Below are positions 44,895 through 52,702 of a DNA stretch of 64,000 nucleotides, piece after piece; position 1 is the first letter of the stretch; every line of letters starts with the position of its first letter. The stretch comes from Nocardioides sp. QY071 (lineage in GTDB: Bacteria; Actinomycetota; Actinomycetes; Propionibacteriales; Nocardioidaceae): the NCBI RefSeq assembly GCF_029961765.1, contig NZ_CP124681.1, positions 248,001-312,000 on the forward strand. Reading direction: 5' to 3'. Made by a program: the position numbers and the translations under genes. A model generated the notes under the pieces. That model worked only from the letters and a program-made list of their open reading frames with translations, was not told the origin of the DNA and searched no databases.

Positions 44895-46418
44895 TCAGTG
44901 GGTGGCGGACAGGGACGGCTCGGGCCGCGACTTCCCGGCCTCGAAGAGCTCGTCGATCCGGCGACGCTCCTGCTCGGCGTGCGGGAGCAGGTAGGCGAGC
45001 ACGACGTACACGACGAGGTTGATCGCGAGGGCGAGGACGCCGCTGGTGAGGCTGCCGAGCCCGGGCATGTCGTCGGGGAACTTCCAGGTGAGCACGGCTG
45101 CGACCACGAAGCCGGTGCACATCGAGGCGAGCGCTGCGACCTTGGTGCCGCGCTTCCAGAACATGCCGAGGAACATCGGCACCGCGAGCTGCACGATGCC
45201 CTGGTAGGACATCTGGGCCAACAGCTGGAGCCGTGGGTAGTCGAACGCGATGTAGGCGACGATCGCCGAAGCGAGCATGTAGACGACCATCGAGCCCTTC
45301 GCGACGACCTTCAGCTGGAAGTCGGTGCGTGGGGAGATGACGTGCACGATGTCGTTGGCGATCTGCGCGCCGCAGACCTGGACGCAGCCGTCGATCCAGC
45401 CCATGCTCGCGGCCAGGACGACGACGAGCGCCATGCCGAGGAGCCACTGGCCACCACGGTCGTAGAGCAGCGTGAACCAACCGTCCTGCGGGGCGGCGGC
45501 GATGTCGGTCATCGACGCGGCGGCGAGCGCGACCAGGGTGAGCATCAGGTAGAAGCCGCCGGCGACGACCATCGTCTGCAGCGTGCCCTTCTTGACGCTG
45601 CGCACGCCCTTGGCGGTGTAGATGCGCTGGTAGCTGGTCGGCCAGCACAGCGAGCCGATCACGCCGGTGACGATGAGCGAGAAGAGGTACCAGGGGCCGT
45701 AGGTCCCGCCGTCGCCCGGGACGTGCAGCAGCGCCTTCGGGAGGTCGCCGATGGCGCTGAAGCCGGCCGAGTCCGCAGGACCGAACAGGATGCCGAGACA
45801 GACCAGGGCGGCGAGACCGTAGGCCACGATGCCCTGCACCAGGTCGGTGATGACCAGGCCGCGCATGCCCATCTGGACGGTCCAGATCTGCCGGACCGCG
45901 ATCACCCCGACACCGACGACCAGGCAGGTGGTCACCGACCACTGACCGAAGCTGGCGAAGCGGAAGATCAGGCCCATCGCCTGCATGCCGAGGACGATCC
46001 ACGGGAACAGGCACACGACGCCGATCGCGCTGGCGATCACGCGCACCGCCTGCGACTGGAAGCGCAGGCCGAGCATGTCGGGTTGGGTCTTCAGGTCGTA
46101 GCGCTTGCCCCACAGCCAAGCCCGCTCGGCCATCAGGTACATCGCCGTGACGCCGAGGAGTGAGTAGGCGAGGGCATAGAACCCGAGGACGCCGGCGCCG
46201 ACGCTGAGGCCGAAGAAGGCGGTGTACGTCGCGCCCGGCCACCAGGAGTTGGTGTAGGACATCGCGATGTACCAGCTGCTGAAGGAGCGCCCGCCCACGG
46301 CGTAGTCGGAGAACGACTTGGCGCTGCGGTTGGTCGCGTAGAGCACGAAGACGATGAGGGCGAAGAACGCCGTCAGCATGCCGAGCGTCACGGCCATCGA
46401 ACCGGTCATCGTGGACAT
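44895..46418 (-). CDS. sodium:solute symporter (SSS family)
   Basis: A 507-aa membrane protein with about 13 helices. Characteristic features are the start VTLGMLTAFFALIVFVLYAT, the helix-2 region DYAVGGRSFSSWYIAMSYTNSW, and the ITDLVQGIV segment as in PutP-like transporters. It imports an organic solute with Na+. The start at 46418 overlaps the upstream small subunit stop (ATGA). The long SSS C-terminus ends with a short cytoplasmic charged tail. It is probably regulated with the small subunit through the TGGTC-N-GACC sites upstream. Confidence 0.93.
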   Translation of the reverse strand: MSTMTGSMAVTLGMLTAFFALIVFVLYATNRSAKSFSDYAVGGRSFSSWYIAMSYTNSWWPGATYTAFFGLSVGAGVLGFYALAYSLLGVTAMYLMAERAWLWGKRYDLKTQPDMLGLRFQSQAVRVIASAIGVVCLFPWIVLGMQAMGLIFRFASFGQWSVTTCLVVGVGVIAVRQIWTVQMGMRGLVITDLVQGIVAYGLAALVCLGILFGPADSAGFSAIGDLPKALLHVPGDGGTYGPWYLFSLIVTGVIGSLCWPTSYQRIYTAKGVRSVKKGTLQTMVVAGGFYLMLTLVALAAASMTDIAAAPQDGWFTLLYDRGGQWLLGMALVVVLAASMGWIDGCVQVCGAQIANDIVHVISPRTDFQLKVVAKGSMVVYMLASAIVAYIAFDYPRLQLLAQMSYQGIVQLAVPMFLGMFWKRGTKVAALASMCTGFVVAAVLTWKFPDDMPGLGSLTSGVLALAINLVVYVVLAYLLPHAEQERRRIDELFEAGKSRPEPSLSATH

Positions 46419-46681
46419 CAGGCAGCCACCTCCTCGGGCTCCTCGCCCACCTCGCCGCGGATGTTCTCGAAGATCCAGAGCAGCCACACCGCGCCCGTGG
46501 CGAGGAGGGCGTCGAAGATCCAGTAGGCGACGCTGAACGGCACGCCGAGGATGGGGGTGTCGACGCCACTGCCCGCCAGGTACAGCGGCGGGAACACGGC
46601 GAGCAGGATGCTGCTGCCGAAGAGCAGCCAGAAGATCGTCATCTTGGTCCGTGACGACATCGCACGGATGGCGCTTGTCAT
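46418..46681 (-). CDS. small membrane companion subunit of the symporter (DUF3311-like)
   Basis: An 87-aa protein with two hydrophobic helices (TIFWLLFGSSILLAVFPPLY; SVAYWIFDALLATGAVWLLW) and an acidic tail (EVGEEPEEVAA). Small two-helix proteins encoded directly before SSS transporters are a recurrent pair (DUF997/DUF3311 types). ATG at 46681 follows GGAGGACCC. It is the first gene of the operon small protein - symporter - M20 - SDR. Confidence 0.82.
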   Translation of the reverse strand: MTSAIRAMSSRTKMTIFWLLFGSSILLAVFPPLYLAGSGVDTPILGVPFSVAYWIFDALLATGAVWLLWIFENIRGEVGEEPEEVAA

Positions 46682-46696
46682 GGGTCCTCCAGGGTT

Positions 46697-46707
46697 CGGT
46701 CTGACCG
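46697..46707. promoter_or_regulatory. GntR-type operator before the symporter operon
   Basis: CGGTCTGACCG, a perfect palindrome around the same GGTC-N-GACC core as the BMC-locus operators, 16 nt upstream of the small-subunit start codon, where repressor binding would block initiation. Confidence 0.55.
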
Positions 46708-46780
46708 AGATGACCCGAAACTATGTGCGCCCGGTCACAGCCGGTATCGGGTCAGGTGCCCGATCTGGGGGACCCTGTGG

Positions 46781-46814
46781 GCTCGGGCATCCGTCAGTTG
46801 ACGGATGCCCGAGC
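46781..46814. repeat. near-loopless 34-nt inverted repeat
   Basis: Two exact 16-nt arms (gctcgggcatccgtca / tgacggatgcccgagc) separated by gt. It lies about 100 nt upstream of the symporter operon and 123 nt downstream of the flavoprotein stop. Confidence 0.75.
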
Positions 46815-46845
46815 GCGGGAAACCCGGCCGACGGACCGACGTCCG

Positions 46846-46856
46846 TGGTCGGACCA
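46846..46856. promoter_or_regulatory. GntR-type operator, distal
   Basis: TGGTCGGACCA fits TGGTC-N-GACCA exactly. It lies 149 nt upstream of the site at 46697-46707, beyond the palindrome, and could act as a second operator in a loop. Confidence 0.5.
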
Positions 46857-46886
46857 AAAGCGGCATCAGTGTCCGCAAGATGAGGA

Positions 46887-46914
46887 GCAGCCGGACGGAG
46901 TTCCCGTCCGGCTG
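46887..46914 (-). terminator. stem-loop terminator of the flavoprotein gene
   Basis: 12-bp perfect arms (gcagccggacgg / ccgtccggctgc) with a 5-nt loop, beginning 22 nt after the flavoprotein stop on the minus strand. Confidence 0.75.
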
Positions 46915-46936
46915 CGCTCTCGGTGCCCTGCTCGGT

Positions 46937-48487
46937 CTACTCGGCGGACCCCGCGGCGGCCAGGTCCCGGACCGCGAGGTGGCTGAACAGCATGCTCGCG
47001 CCGATCGGGTTGCCGCCACCGGGATAGACCGTGCCGCTCGGGGCCGCCATCGTGTTGCCGGCGGCGTACAGGCCAGGGATCGGTCGGTCGTCGGCGTCGA
47101 GGACCCGGGCGGCGGTGTCGGTCCGCAGGCCGCCCTTGGTGCCGAGGTCGGAGATGCCGAACGCCGCGGCATGGAAGGGGCCCTGCTCGACGGGCACCAG
47201 CGGGGAGCCGCCGCCGAAGAAGAAGCGGTCGTAGGCCTCGCCGCCGCGGTCGAAGTCCTCGTCGACGCCCGACGCTGCGAGCTCGTTGAAGCGCGCGACG
47301 GTCGCGACCAGCGCATCGGCCGGAACGCCGATCTTCTCGGCGAGCTCCTCGAGGGTGTCCGCCGTGTGCCACAGCCCCGCCTCGACGTACTTCTCGGGGT
47401 CGGTGATGGAGACGTTGGACGCCTTCACCGGCGGTACGACGCCGTCGCGGTCGTCGTAGACCATCCAGAACGGGAGCGTCATCTCGCCGGCGTCGAGGCG
47501 GGCGATCACGTCGCGGCCGAGGCGGTCGTAGGGGGCGGACTCGTTGACGAACCGCCGGCCTGACTGGTCCACGAAGATGCCGCCGGTGAACCACAGCGCG
47601 AACGCGGAGCGGCCGTCGGGGTGGGTCAGGCCGGGGGACCACCACGCCTCGCCCATCAGGTCGGTGTCCGCGCCCACGGCGATGCCCGCCTGGTGCGCGA
47701 GGCCGGTGTTGGTGGGTGGGCCCATGGTGTCGCGGGCGACGCCGGGAACCCCGTACTTCTGGCGCAGCTCGTCGTTGGACTCGAAGCCGCCGGCCGCCAT
47801 GACGACGCCGCGGCGCGCGCGGATCGCGCGGCGCTCGCCGTCGTGCTCGACGATCGCGCCGACCACGGCGCCGTCCTCGACGACGAGATCGACCAGCGCG
47901 GTCTCCCGCACGGTGGCGGCGTGGTCGTACCTCGCGAGCGCCGTCAGGGCGCGGGCCACCAGGGCGCGGCCGCCGATGAACAGGTCCTCGGGCTGCGGCG
48001 TGCCGTAGCGGTCGTTGTCGAGCGGGCCGCGGACCAGGGTGCGCAGCTCGGGAGCCGCGCTGACCGGCAGCGGGGTCGGGATGATGTGGCGCTGGCCGTC
48101 GTTGCGGGCCTTGGGCGCCTTGCCGAAGTAGTCCGGCCACGGGAACGGCTCGAACGAGAAGTGATCGTCCTGCTCGAGGTACTCGATCAGTCCGGCCCCG
48201 CCGCGGATGTAGGTCTCCTGCAGCTCCGAGGGCGTCCGGTCGCCGACGACCGCGCGGTAGTAGGTGAGCGCGTCCTCGACCGTGTCGTCGGTGCCCGCCC
48301 GTTGCAGCACCGGGTTCACGGGGAACCAGGCCCCGCCCCCACCGGAATAGGCGGTGGTGCCGCCGAACTTGTCACTGGCCTCGACCAGCAGGACGCTCAG
48401 TCCCTCGCGAGCGGCGGTGTAGGCGCCGATCACCCCGCCGGCGCCTGATCCGGCTACCAGTACGTCGTACTCCTCGGCCCAGTCCAT
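46937..48487 (-). CDS. FAD-dependent oxidoreductase, fumarate reductase/3-ketosteroid dehydrogenase-like flavoprotein
   Basis: A 516-aa flavoprotein. The N-terminal FAD motif VLVAGSGAGGVIGAYTAAREG, a GGTTAYSGGGGAWFP segment as in KstD-like enzymes, VVMAAGGFESN, and a C-terminal GLYAAGNTMAAPSG and GGGNPIGASM. Family members oxidise or reduce activated C-C bonds (3-ketosteroid delta-1-dehydrogenases, fumarate reductase flavoproteins). No steroid genes are nearby, so the substrate is open. Good GGAGAGG ribosome site. It is transcribed alone, ending in a terminator; the LuxR gene is upstream on the same strand. Confidence 0.87.
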   Translation of the reverse strand: MDWAEEYDVLVAGSGAGGVIGAYTAAREGLSVLLVEASDKFGGTTAYSGGGGAWFPVNPVLQRAGTDDTVEDALTYYRAVVGDRTPSELQETYIRGGAGLIEYLEQDDHFSFEPFPWPDYFGKAPKARNDGQRHIIPTPLPVSAAPELRTLVRGPLDNDRYGTPQPEDLFIGGRALVARALTALARYDHAATVRETALVDLVVEDGAVVGAIVEHDGERRAIRARRGVVMAAGGFESNDELRQKYGVPGVARDTMGPPTNTGLAHQAGIAVGADTDLMGEAWWSPGLTHPDGRSAFALWFTGGIFVDQSGRRFVNESAPYDRLGRDVIARLDAGEMTLPFWMVYDDRDGVVPPVKASNVSITDPEKYVEAGLWHTADTLEELAEKIGVPADALVATVARFNELAASGVDEDFDRGGEAYDRFFFGGGSPLVPVEQGPFHAAAFGISDLGTKGGLRTDTAARVLDADDRPIPGLYAAGNTMAAPSGTVYPGGGNPIGASMLFSHLAVRDLAAAGSAE

Positions 48488-48531
48488 TTCCGTTTCCTCT
48501 CCTCGCGGACGCCCTTGCGGCTCCGGCGACG

Positions 48532-49503
48532 CTAGGAGCGCGGACCGGATCCGTCAGGGGACCTCCCGGCCAGCGGGAACGCCGAGGCCACCCGCAGCGC
48601 GTCGATCGAGTCGAGGTCGTTCTCGACGGCCGAGCGGGCCAGGGCGGTGCGGTTGGCGCAGCCGAGCTTGCCCATCGCGGACTCGACGTGGCTGCGCACC
48701 GTGCGCACCGCGATGCCCAGCGCTCGGGAGACCTGCTCGTTCGACCAGCCCCGCGCGACCAGGCCGACGACGTCGAGCTCGCGGCTGGTCAGGTCGCCGA
48801 ACACGGAGGCGCGGCCCAACCGGACGACAGCGACCCGCGGACGGCGTACGCCGTGGACCCACCACCACGTGCCGTCGACGGCGCGGTGCGCGAAGCGCAG
48901 ACCCTGGGGGCGCGTCGCGCTCAGGCGCGCGGTGAGGCGGAGGTCGCCGGGGCTCAGCGGCGATTCGTCGAGACTGCCGGCGCGGACCTCCACCTGGTCG
49001 CGCGCCACCGCCAGCACCAGGTCCGCGCGTCGGTCGTCGGCGCCGGGGTCGGCCAGCGCGGCGAGGTCGTACGCCAGCATCGCCAGCGCCATCAGGGAAC
49101 GCTCGTCCAGCGGCCGGGCGTGCGTCGAGCTCAGGGCGACGAAGCCGCCGTCCGGCAGGGGCAGAGTCACGCCCTCGCGGAAGCGGTTGGGCGCGATGAC
49201 GTCCTGGTAGGTGCGCGTCTCGTGCAGGTCGAACGGCACGTCGACGAAGCGCATCGGCACACCACGCCGGACGATGTGCTGGTGGACCGGGCAGGTCCGG
49301 CTGTAGGTCGACGCGAGGTAGTCGAAGGCCTCGCTGGGATAGCTGAGGTTGACCACCGGCCGGTGGTGGGCGACGAGCGCCGCGCAGTCGAAGCCGAGTC
49401 GGTCGCGCATCTCGAGGAGTGGTTCCTGGACGGCGAGATCGCCGCGACCGGCCGCGCGGACGTCGGCGGCGAGCCGGGGCCACCACTGCAGGTCAGCGGT
49501 CAT
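48532..49503 (-). CDS. LuxR-family regulator with GAF/autoinducer-like N-terminal domain, second copy
   Basis: A 323-aa protein. The sensor region (GFDCAALVAHHRPVVNLSYP; YSRTCPVHQHIVRRGVP) is followed by a C-terminal LuxR HTH LTSRELDVVGLVARGWSNEQ with VRTVRSHVESAMGKLG. The same layout is seen at 41703-42707. ATG at 49503 follows GAGAGG; the longer frame upstream lacks a ribosome site. It lies upstream of the flavoprotein gene on the same strand and may control it. The divergent amidase starts 178 nt away. Confidence 0.86.
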   Translation of the reverse strand: MTADLQWWPRLAADVRAAGRGDLAVQEPLLEMRDRLGFDCAALVAHHRPVVNLSYPSEAFDYLASTYSRTCPVHQHIVRRGVPMRFVDVPFDLHETRTYQDVIAPNRFREGVTLPLPDGGFVALSSTHARPLDERSLMALAMLAYDLAALADPGADDRRADLVLAVARDQVEVRAGSLDESPLSPGDLRLTARLSATRPQGLRFAHRAVDGTWWWVHGVRRPRVAVVRLGRASVFGDLTSRELDVVGLVARGWSNEQVSRALGIAVRTVRSHVESAMGKLGCANRTALARSAVENDLDSIDALRVASAFPLAGRSPDGSGPRS

Positions 49504-49681
49504 GGACAACCTCTCGTTCGGGTACGAAGTTTTCGGCGCCGGCCCGGTCGGTGTCAAGGGAGGCCCCCCGCCGCGGGCGTATCGGCTTTTGCGCCGATGT
49601 GCGCCACGTCACGAGTTCCTAGGGTCGGGAGAAGGGTCGCCTCGACGTGCCGACCACCTCCCGTGACCGAAGGAATGCCCG

Positions 49682-51124
49682 ATGAGAATCGATGAGTACG
49701 CCGACCTCGACGCCACCGCCCTGGCCGCTGTCATCGCTGCCGGCGACGTCACCGCGGAGGAGGTGGCGACGCTGGCCGCCGAGGCCATCAACGCCGTCTC
49801 CGAGCTGAACGCCGTCTGCGTCGGCCCGTTCGAGAAGCCCCTCGACCACGCCGCCGACGGCGTGCTCGGCGGTGTCCCGTTCGCGATCAAGGACCTCGTC
49901 ATCCACGCCCGGGGAGTGCCGACCCGGATGGGCACCCGGCTTCTCGGCGATGGCATCGCGCCGCCGGCGGACACCTTCTTGATGGAGCGCTTCCGCGCCG
50001 CCGGCCTCGCGACGCTGGCGGTCACCACCACGCCGGAGCTGGGCTTCAACGGCAGCTCCGAGGCGCTCGCCTACGGCCCCACCCGGAACCCTTGGAACAC
50101 GGCGCACAGTGCCGGCGGGTCCAGCGGCGGCTCGGCGGCACTGGTCGCCGCCGGTGCGGTGCCGGTGGCGCACGCGAACGACGGCGGTGGCTCGATCCGG
50201 ATCCCCGCCGCCTGCAACGGCCTGGTCGGCCTCAAGCCCGGACGCGGCAGGGTCTCCGTCGGACCGGACTCGGGCGACGCGCTGTTCGGGATGGGCTGCG
50301 AGCTGGCCGTGACCCGCACCGTGCGTGACACCGCCGCACTTCTCGACGCCGTGGCCGGGGCCTGCCCGGGCGACCCGTTCGTGGTCGCGCCGCCGGAGCG
50401 GCCGTGGGCCGAGGAGGTCGGCGCGAACCCGGGCCGGCTGCGGATCGCCGTCCACACGGAGTCGTGGGCCGGCAGCTGGGTCGACCCCGAGGTCGCGCAG
50501 GTGGTCGAGGAGGTCGCGGCGACCCTCGAGGCAGCGGGGCACCACGTCGACCGGGCGACCCCGGTGATCGACTGGGACGTGCTGCTCGAGACCAACCTCG
50601 TGCTCTGGACCGCCTTCCTCGCACACGCTGTCGCCGGGATCGAGGCCATGACCGGGCGCACGGCGGGTCCGGACAACCTCGAGCGCACGTCCTGGGCGTG
50701 CGTCCGGCACGGTCGGACGCTCACCGGGCTCGACGTCTGCACGGCCCTCGACCGGGCCAACGCGCTGTCCCGCAGCATCGGCCGGTTCTTCGGCGACCAC
50801 GACCTGCTGCTGACGCCCACGATGAACACCCCTGCGCTTCCCCTCGGGCAGCTCGACGCGAACGCCGACCTCACGGCCGCGGAGTGGACCACGCGAATCT
50901 TCGACGCCTGCTCGTTCACCTCGCCCTTCAACCAGAACGGCGCACCTGCGATCAGCCTGCCGCTCGGCCAGTCCTCGCAGGGCCTGCCGATCGGCGTCCA
51001 GCTGGCCGGGGACTCGAACTCGGAGGCGCTGCTCATCCGGGTCGCCGCGCAGCTCGAGGAGGCCATGCCGTGGAGTGGCCGCCGTCCCGGCCTCCACGTG
51101 GGCACGTTAGCCGCCGCTCGCTGA
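49682..51124 (+). CDS. amidase (amidase signature family)
   Basis: A 480-aa serine hydrolase with the Ser-cisSer-Lys triad: Lys70 in PFAIKDLV, the cis-Ser in SAGGSSGGSAAL (near 147-148) and the nucleophile Ser171 in GGGSIRIPA. It hydrolyses amide bonds of small molecules; the exact substrate is unknown. ATG at 49682 lies 8 nt after a GAAGGAATG-type ribosome site. It is divergent from the LuxR gene. Together with the M20 hydrolase and the flavoprotein it suggests breakdown of amides or N-acyl compounds. The 178-nt gap upstream has a weak Crp-like match only. Confidence 0.9.
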   Translation: MRIDEYADLDATALAAVIAAGDVTAEEVATLAAEAINAVSELNAVCVGPFEKPLDHAADGVLGGVPFAIKDLVIHARGVPTRMGTRLLGDGIAPPADTFLMERFRAAGLATLAVTTTPELGFNGSSEALAYGPTRNPWNTAHSAGGSSGGSAALVAAGAVPVAHANDGGGSIRIPAACNGLVGLKPGRGRVSVGPDSGDALFGMGCELAVTRTVRDTAALLDAVAGACPGDPFVVAPPERPWAEEVGANPGRLRIAVHTESWAGSWVDPEVAQVVEEVAATLEAAGHHVDRATPVIDWDVLLETNLVLWTAFLAHAVAGIEAMTGRTAGPDNLERTSWACVRHGRTLTGLDVCTALDRANALSRSIGRFFGDHDLLLTPTMNTPALPLGQLDANADLTAAEWTTRIFDACSFTSPFNQNGAPAISLPLGQSSQGLPIGVQLAGDSNSEALLIRVAAQLEEAMPWSGRRPGLHVGTLAAAR

Positions 51125-51154
51125 CGGTGGAGTGCGCCTTGGCATGATCGCGCC

Positions 51155-51982
51155 ATGAGCACGACGATCGCGTTCCTCGGCTGCGGCTCGATGAGCGAGG
51201 CCATCATGGCCGGGCTCCTGAGGAGCGGCTTCCCGGCGGGCCAGGTCCGCGCGACCGTCCGTACGACGGCCCGCGCGGCCTGGCTCGCCGACACCTACGG
51301 GGTCACCGCGACCGCCACCGAGGACACCGACGCCAACGTCCGTGCGGCGACCGGGGCCGGGATCGTCGTGCTCGGGGTGAAGCCGGGCCTGGTCCGGGAG
51401 GTGGCGGCCGAGATCGCGCCGGTGCTGGCGCCGGACACGGTGGTGGTGAGCGTGGCGGGCGCCGTACCGCTGGCGAACATCGAGGCGGTCCTGCCCGCCG
51501 GACAGCCGGTGGTCCGGTCGATGCCGAACACCCCCGCCCGGGTGGGGTACGGCGTCACGGCGCTCGTCGCCGGCGCCCACGCCACACCGCCCCACCTGCA
51601 GGCGGCCAAGGACGTCTTCGCCACCGTCGGGCTCGTGGTCGAGGTCGACGAGGACCAGATCGACGCCGTGGGTGCGGTGAGCGGGTCGGGGCCGGCGTAC
51701 GTGTTCTACCTGGCCGAGGCGATGGCCGGGGCGGGGGAGCGGCTCGGCCTGCCCGCCGACCTGGCCCGCACCCTCGCTGCCCACACCGTCGCCGGGGCGG
51801 GCCGGCTGCTCGACGACCCGGACGCCGATCCGGCCGCGCTGCGGCGCGCGGTCAGCAGCCCGAACGGCAGCACAGAGCGGGCGATCGCGGCGTTCGAGGA
51901 GCGCGGGATGCGCGACGTCGTGGCCGCGGGCACGGCGGCCGCGGAGGCGCGGGCGAAGGAGATCACCCACGAGCTGGGGTAG
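51155..51982 (+). CDS. proC: pyrroline-5-carboxylate reductase
   Basis: A 275-aa enzyme for the last step of proline synthesis. Rossmann motif FLGCGSMSEAIMAGLL; MPNTPARVGYGVTAL; the C-terminal signature AVSGSGPAYVFYLAEAM near residue 175. The length is typical. It follows the amidase after 30 nt on the same strand and its 3' end overlaps the convergent TetR gene by 20 nt. It could be general metabolism rather than part of the catabolic module. Confidence 0.93.
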   Translation: MSTTIAFLGCGSMSEAIMAGLLRSGFPAGQVRATVRTTARAAWLADTYGVTATATEDTDANVRAATGAGIVVLGVKPGLVREVAAEIAPVLAPDTVVVSVAGAVPLANIEAVLPAGQPVVRSMPNTPARVGYGVTALVAGAHATPPHLQAAKDVFATVGLVVEVDEDQIDAVGAVSGSGPAYVFYLAEAMAGAGERLGLPADLARTLAAHTVAGAGRLLDDPDADPAALRRAVSSPNGSTERAIAAFEERGMRDVVAAGTAAAEARAKEITHELG

Positions 51983-52598
51983 CGGCGGGGGGCGCGGCTC
52001 CGCCGAGGAGCAGGTCGACCAGGTCGACCAGACGCTCCCGCAGCTCGAACGGTGGCCGCCCTGGACCGATCCAGGACCGCAGGATCGCGAAGTACCCGGT
52101 GGCCATGGTCATGCCGACGAGTGCCGGCTCGACGCCCGGGCGCAGCTCGGCGCGGCGTCGCTCGAGGACGTCGGTGAACTCGTGGGTCAGCGGGTGGTCG
52201 TCGAGGAGGTCGAGCGCGACCACGGCCGCCCCGATGAGCGCGGTGGTCTCGCGTCGGGACCCGCCGCTGATGGCGGCGAGCTCCTGCATGATCGCGACCA
52301 GCTCCTCGCGCAGGGAGCCTGAGGTCGCGTTCGTGGGAAGGGCGTGGAAGGCGCGCGCCCGGCGCCGCGCCGACCACTCGTCGAGGAATGCGGACTTGCG
52401 CTCGAAGTAGTTGAACACCGACGTGCGCGCGACGTCCGCGCGGGCCGCGATCGCGTCCATCGTGGTCGCCTCGTAGCCCTCCTCGACGAAGAGCTCGACG
52501 GCGGCGTCGAAGACCCGGTCGCGCCGCTGGCCGCGCCGGCGGGCGCGAGCGGTCTCGGCGGGAGCGGCCGCCGTCGAGGAGCGGGTGTGCGCGGCCAT
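51963..52598 (-). CDS. TetR-family transcriptional regulator
   Basis: A 211-aa protein. The N-terminal HTH has VFDAAVELFVEEGYEATTMD and ADVARTSVFNYFERKSAFLD; a variable helical ligand domain follows. The start at ATG 52598 (MAAHTRSS) is preceded by GGAAGCGAGAG. It is convergent and overlaps the proC end by 20 nt, an arrangement that can couple expression. It is divergent from the PucR gene; the 104-nt gap could hold operators for both. Confidence 0.87.
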   Translation of the reverse strand: MAAHTRSSTAAAPAETARARRRGQRRDRVFDAAVELFVEEGYEATTMDAIAARADVARTSVFNYFERKSAFLDEWSARRRARAFHALPTNATSGSLREELVAIMQELAAISGGSRRETTALIGAAVVALDLLDDHPLTHEFTDVLERRRAELRPGVEPALVGMTMATGYFAILRSWIGPGRPPFELRERLVDLVDLLLGGAAPPAATPARG

Positions 52599-52702
52599 CG
52601 CTCTCGCTTCCTGGATGACAGACGAGGTGGTCGCAGCGTACGCTGCCAGAACTTGGACTCGGGTACAAACTTGGATGTGAATGCACCTTAGGGAGTCGTG
52701 CC

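Noticed and set aside
49598..49613. TGTGCGCCACGTCACG before the amidase gene as a Crp site
   Set aside because: Only 8 of 10 consensus bases and not palindromic beyond chance; too weak to list as a feature.
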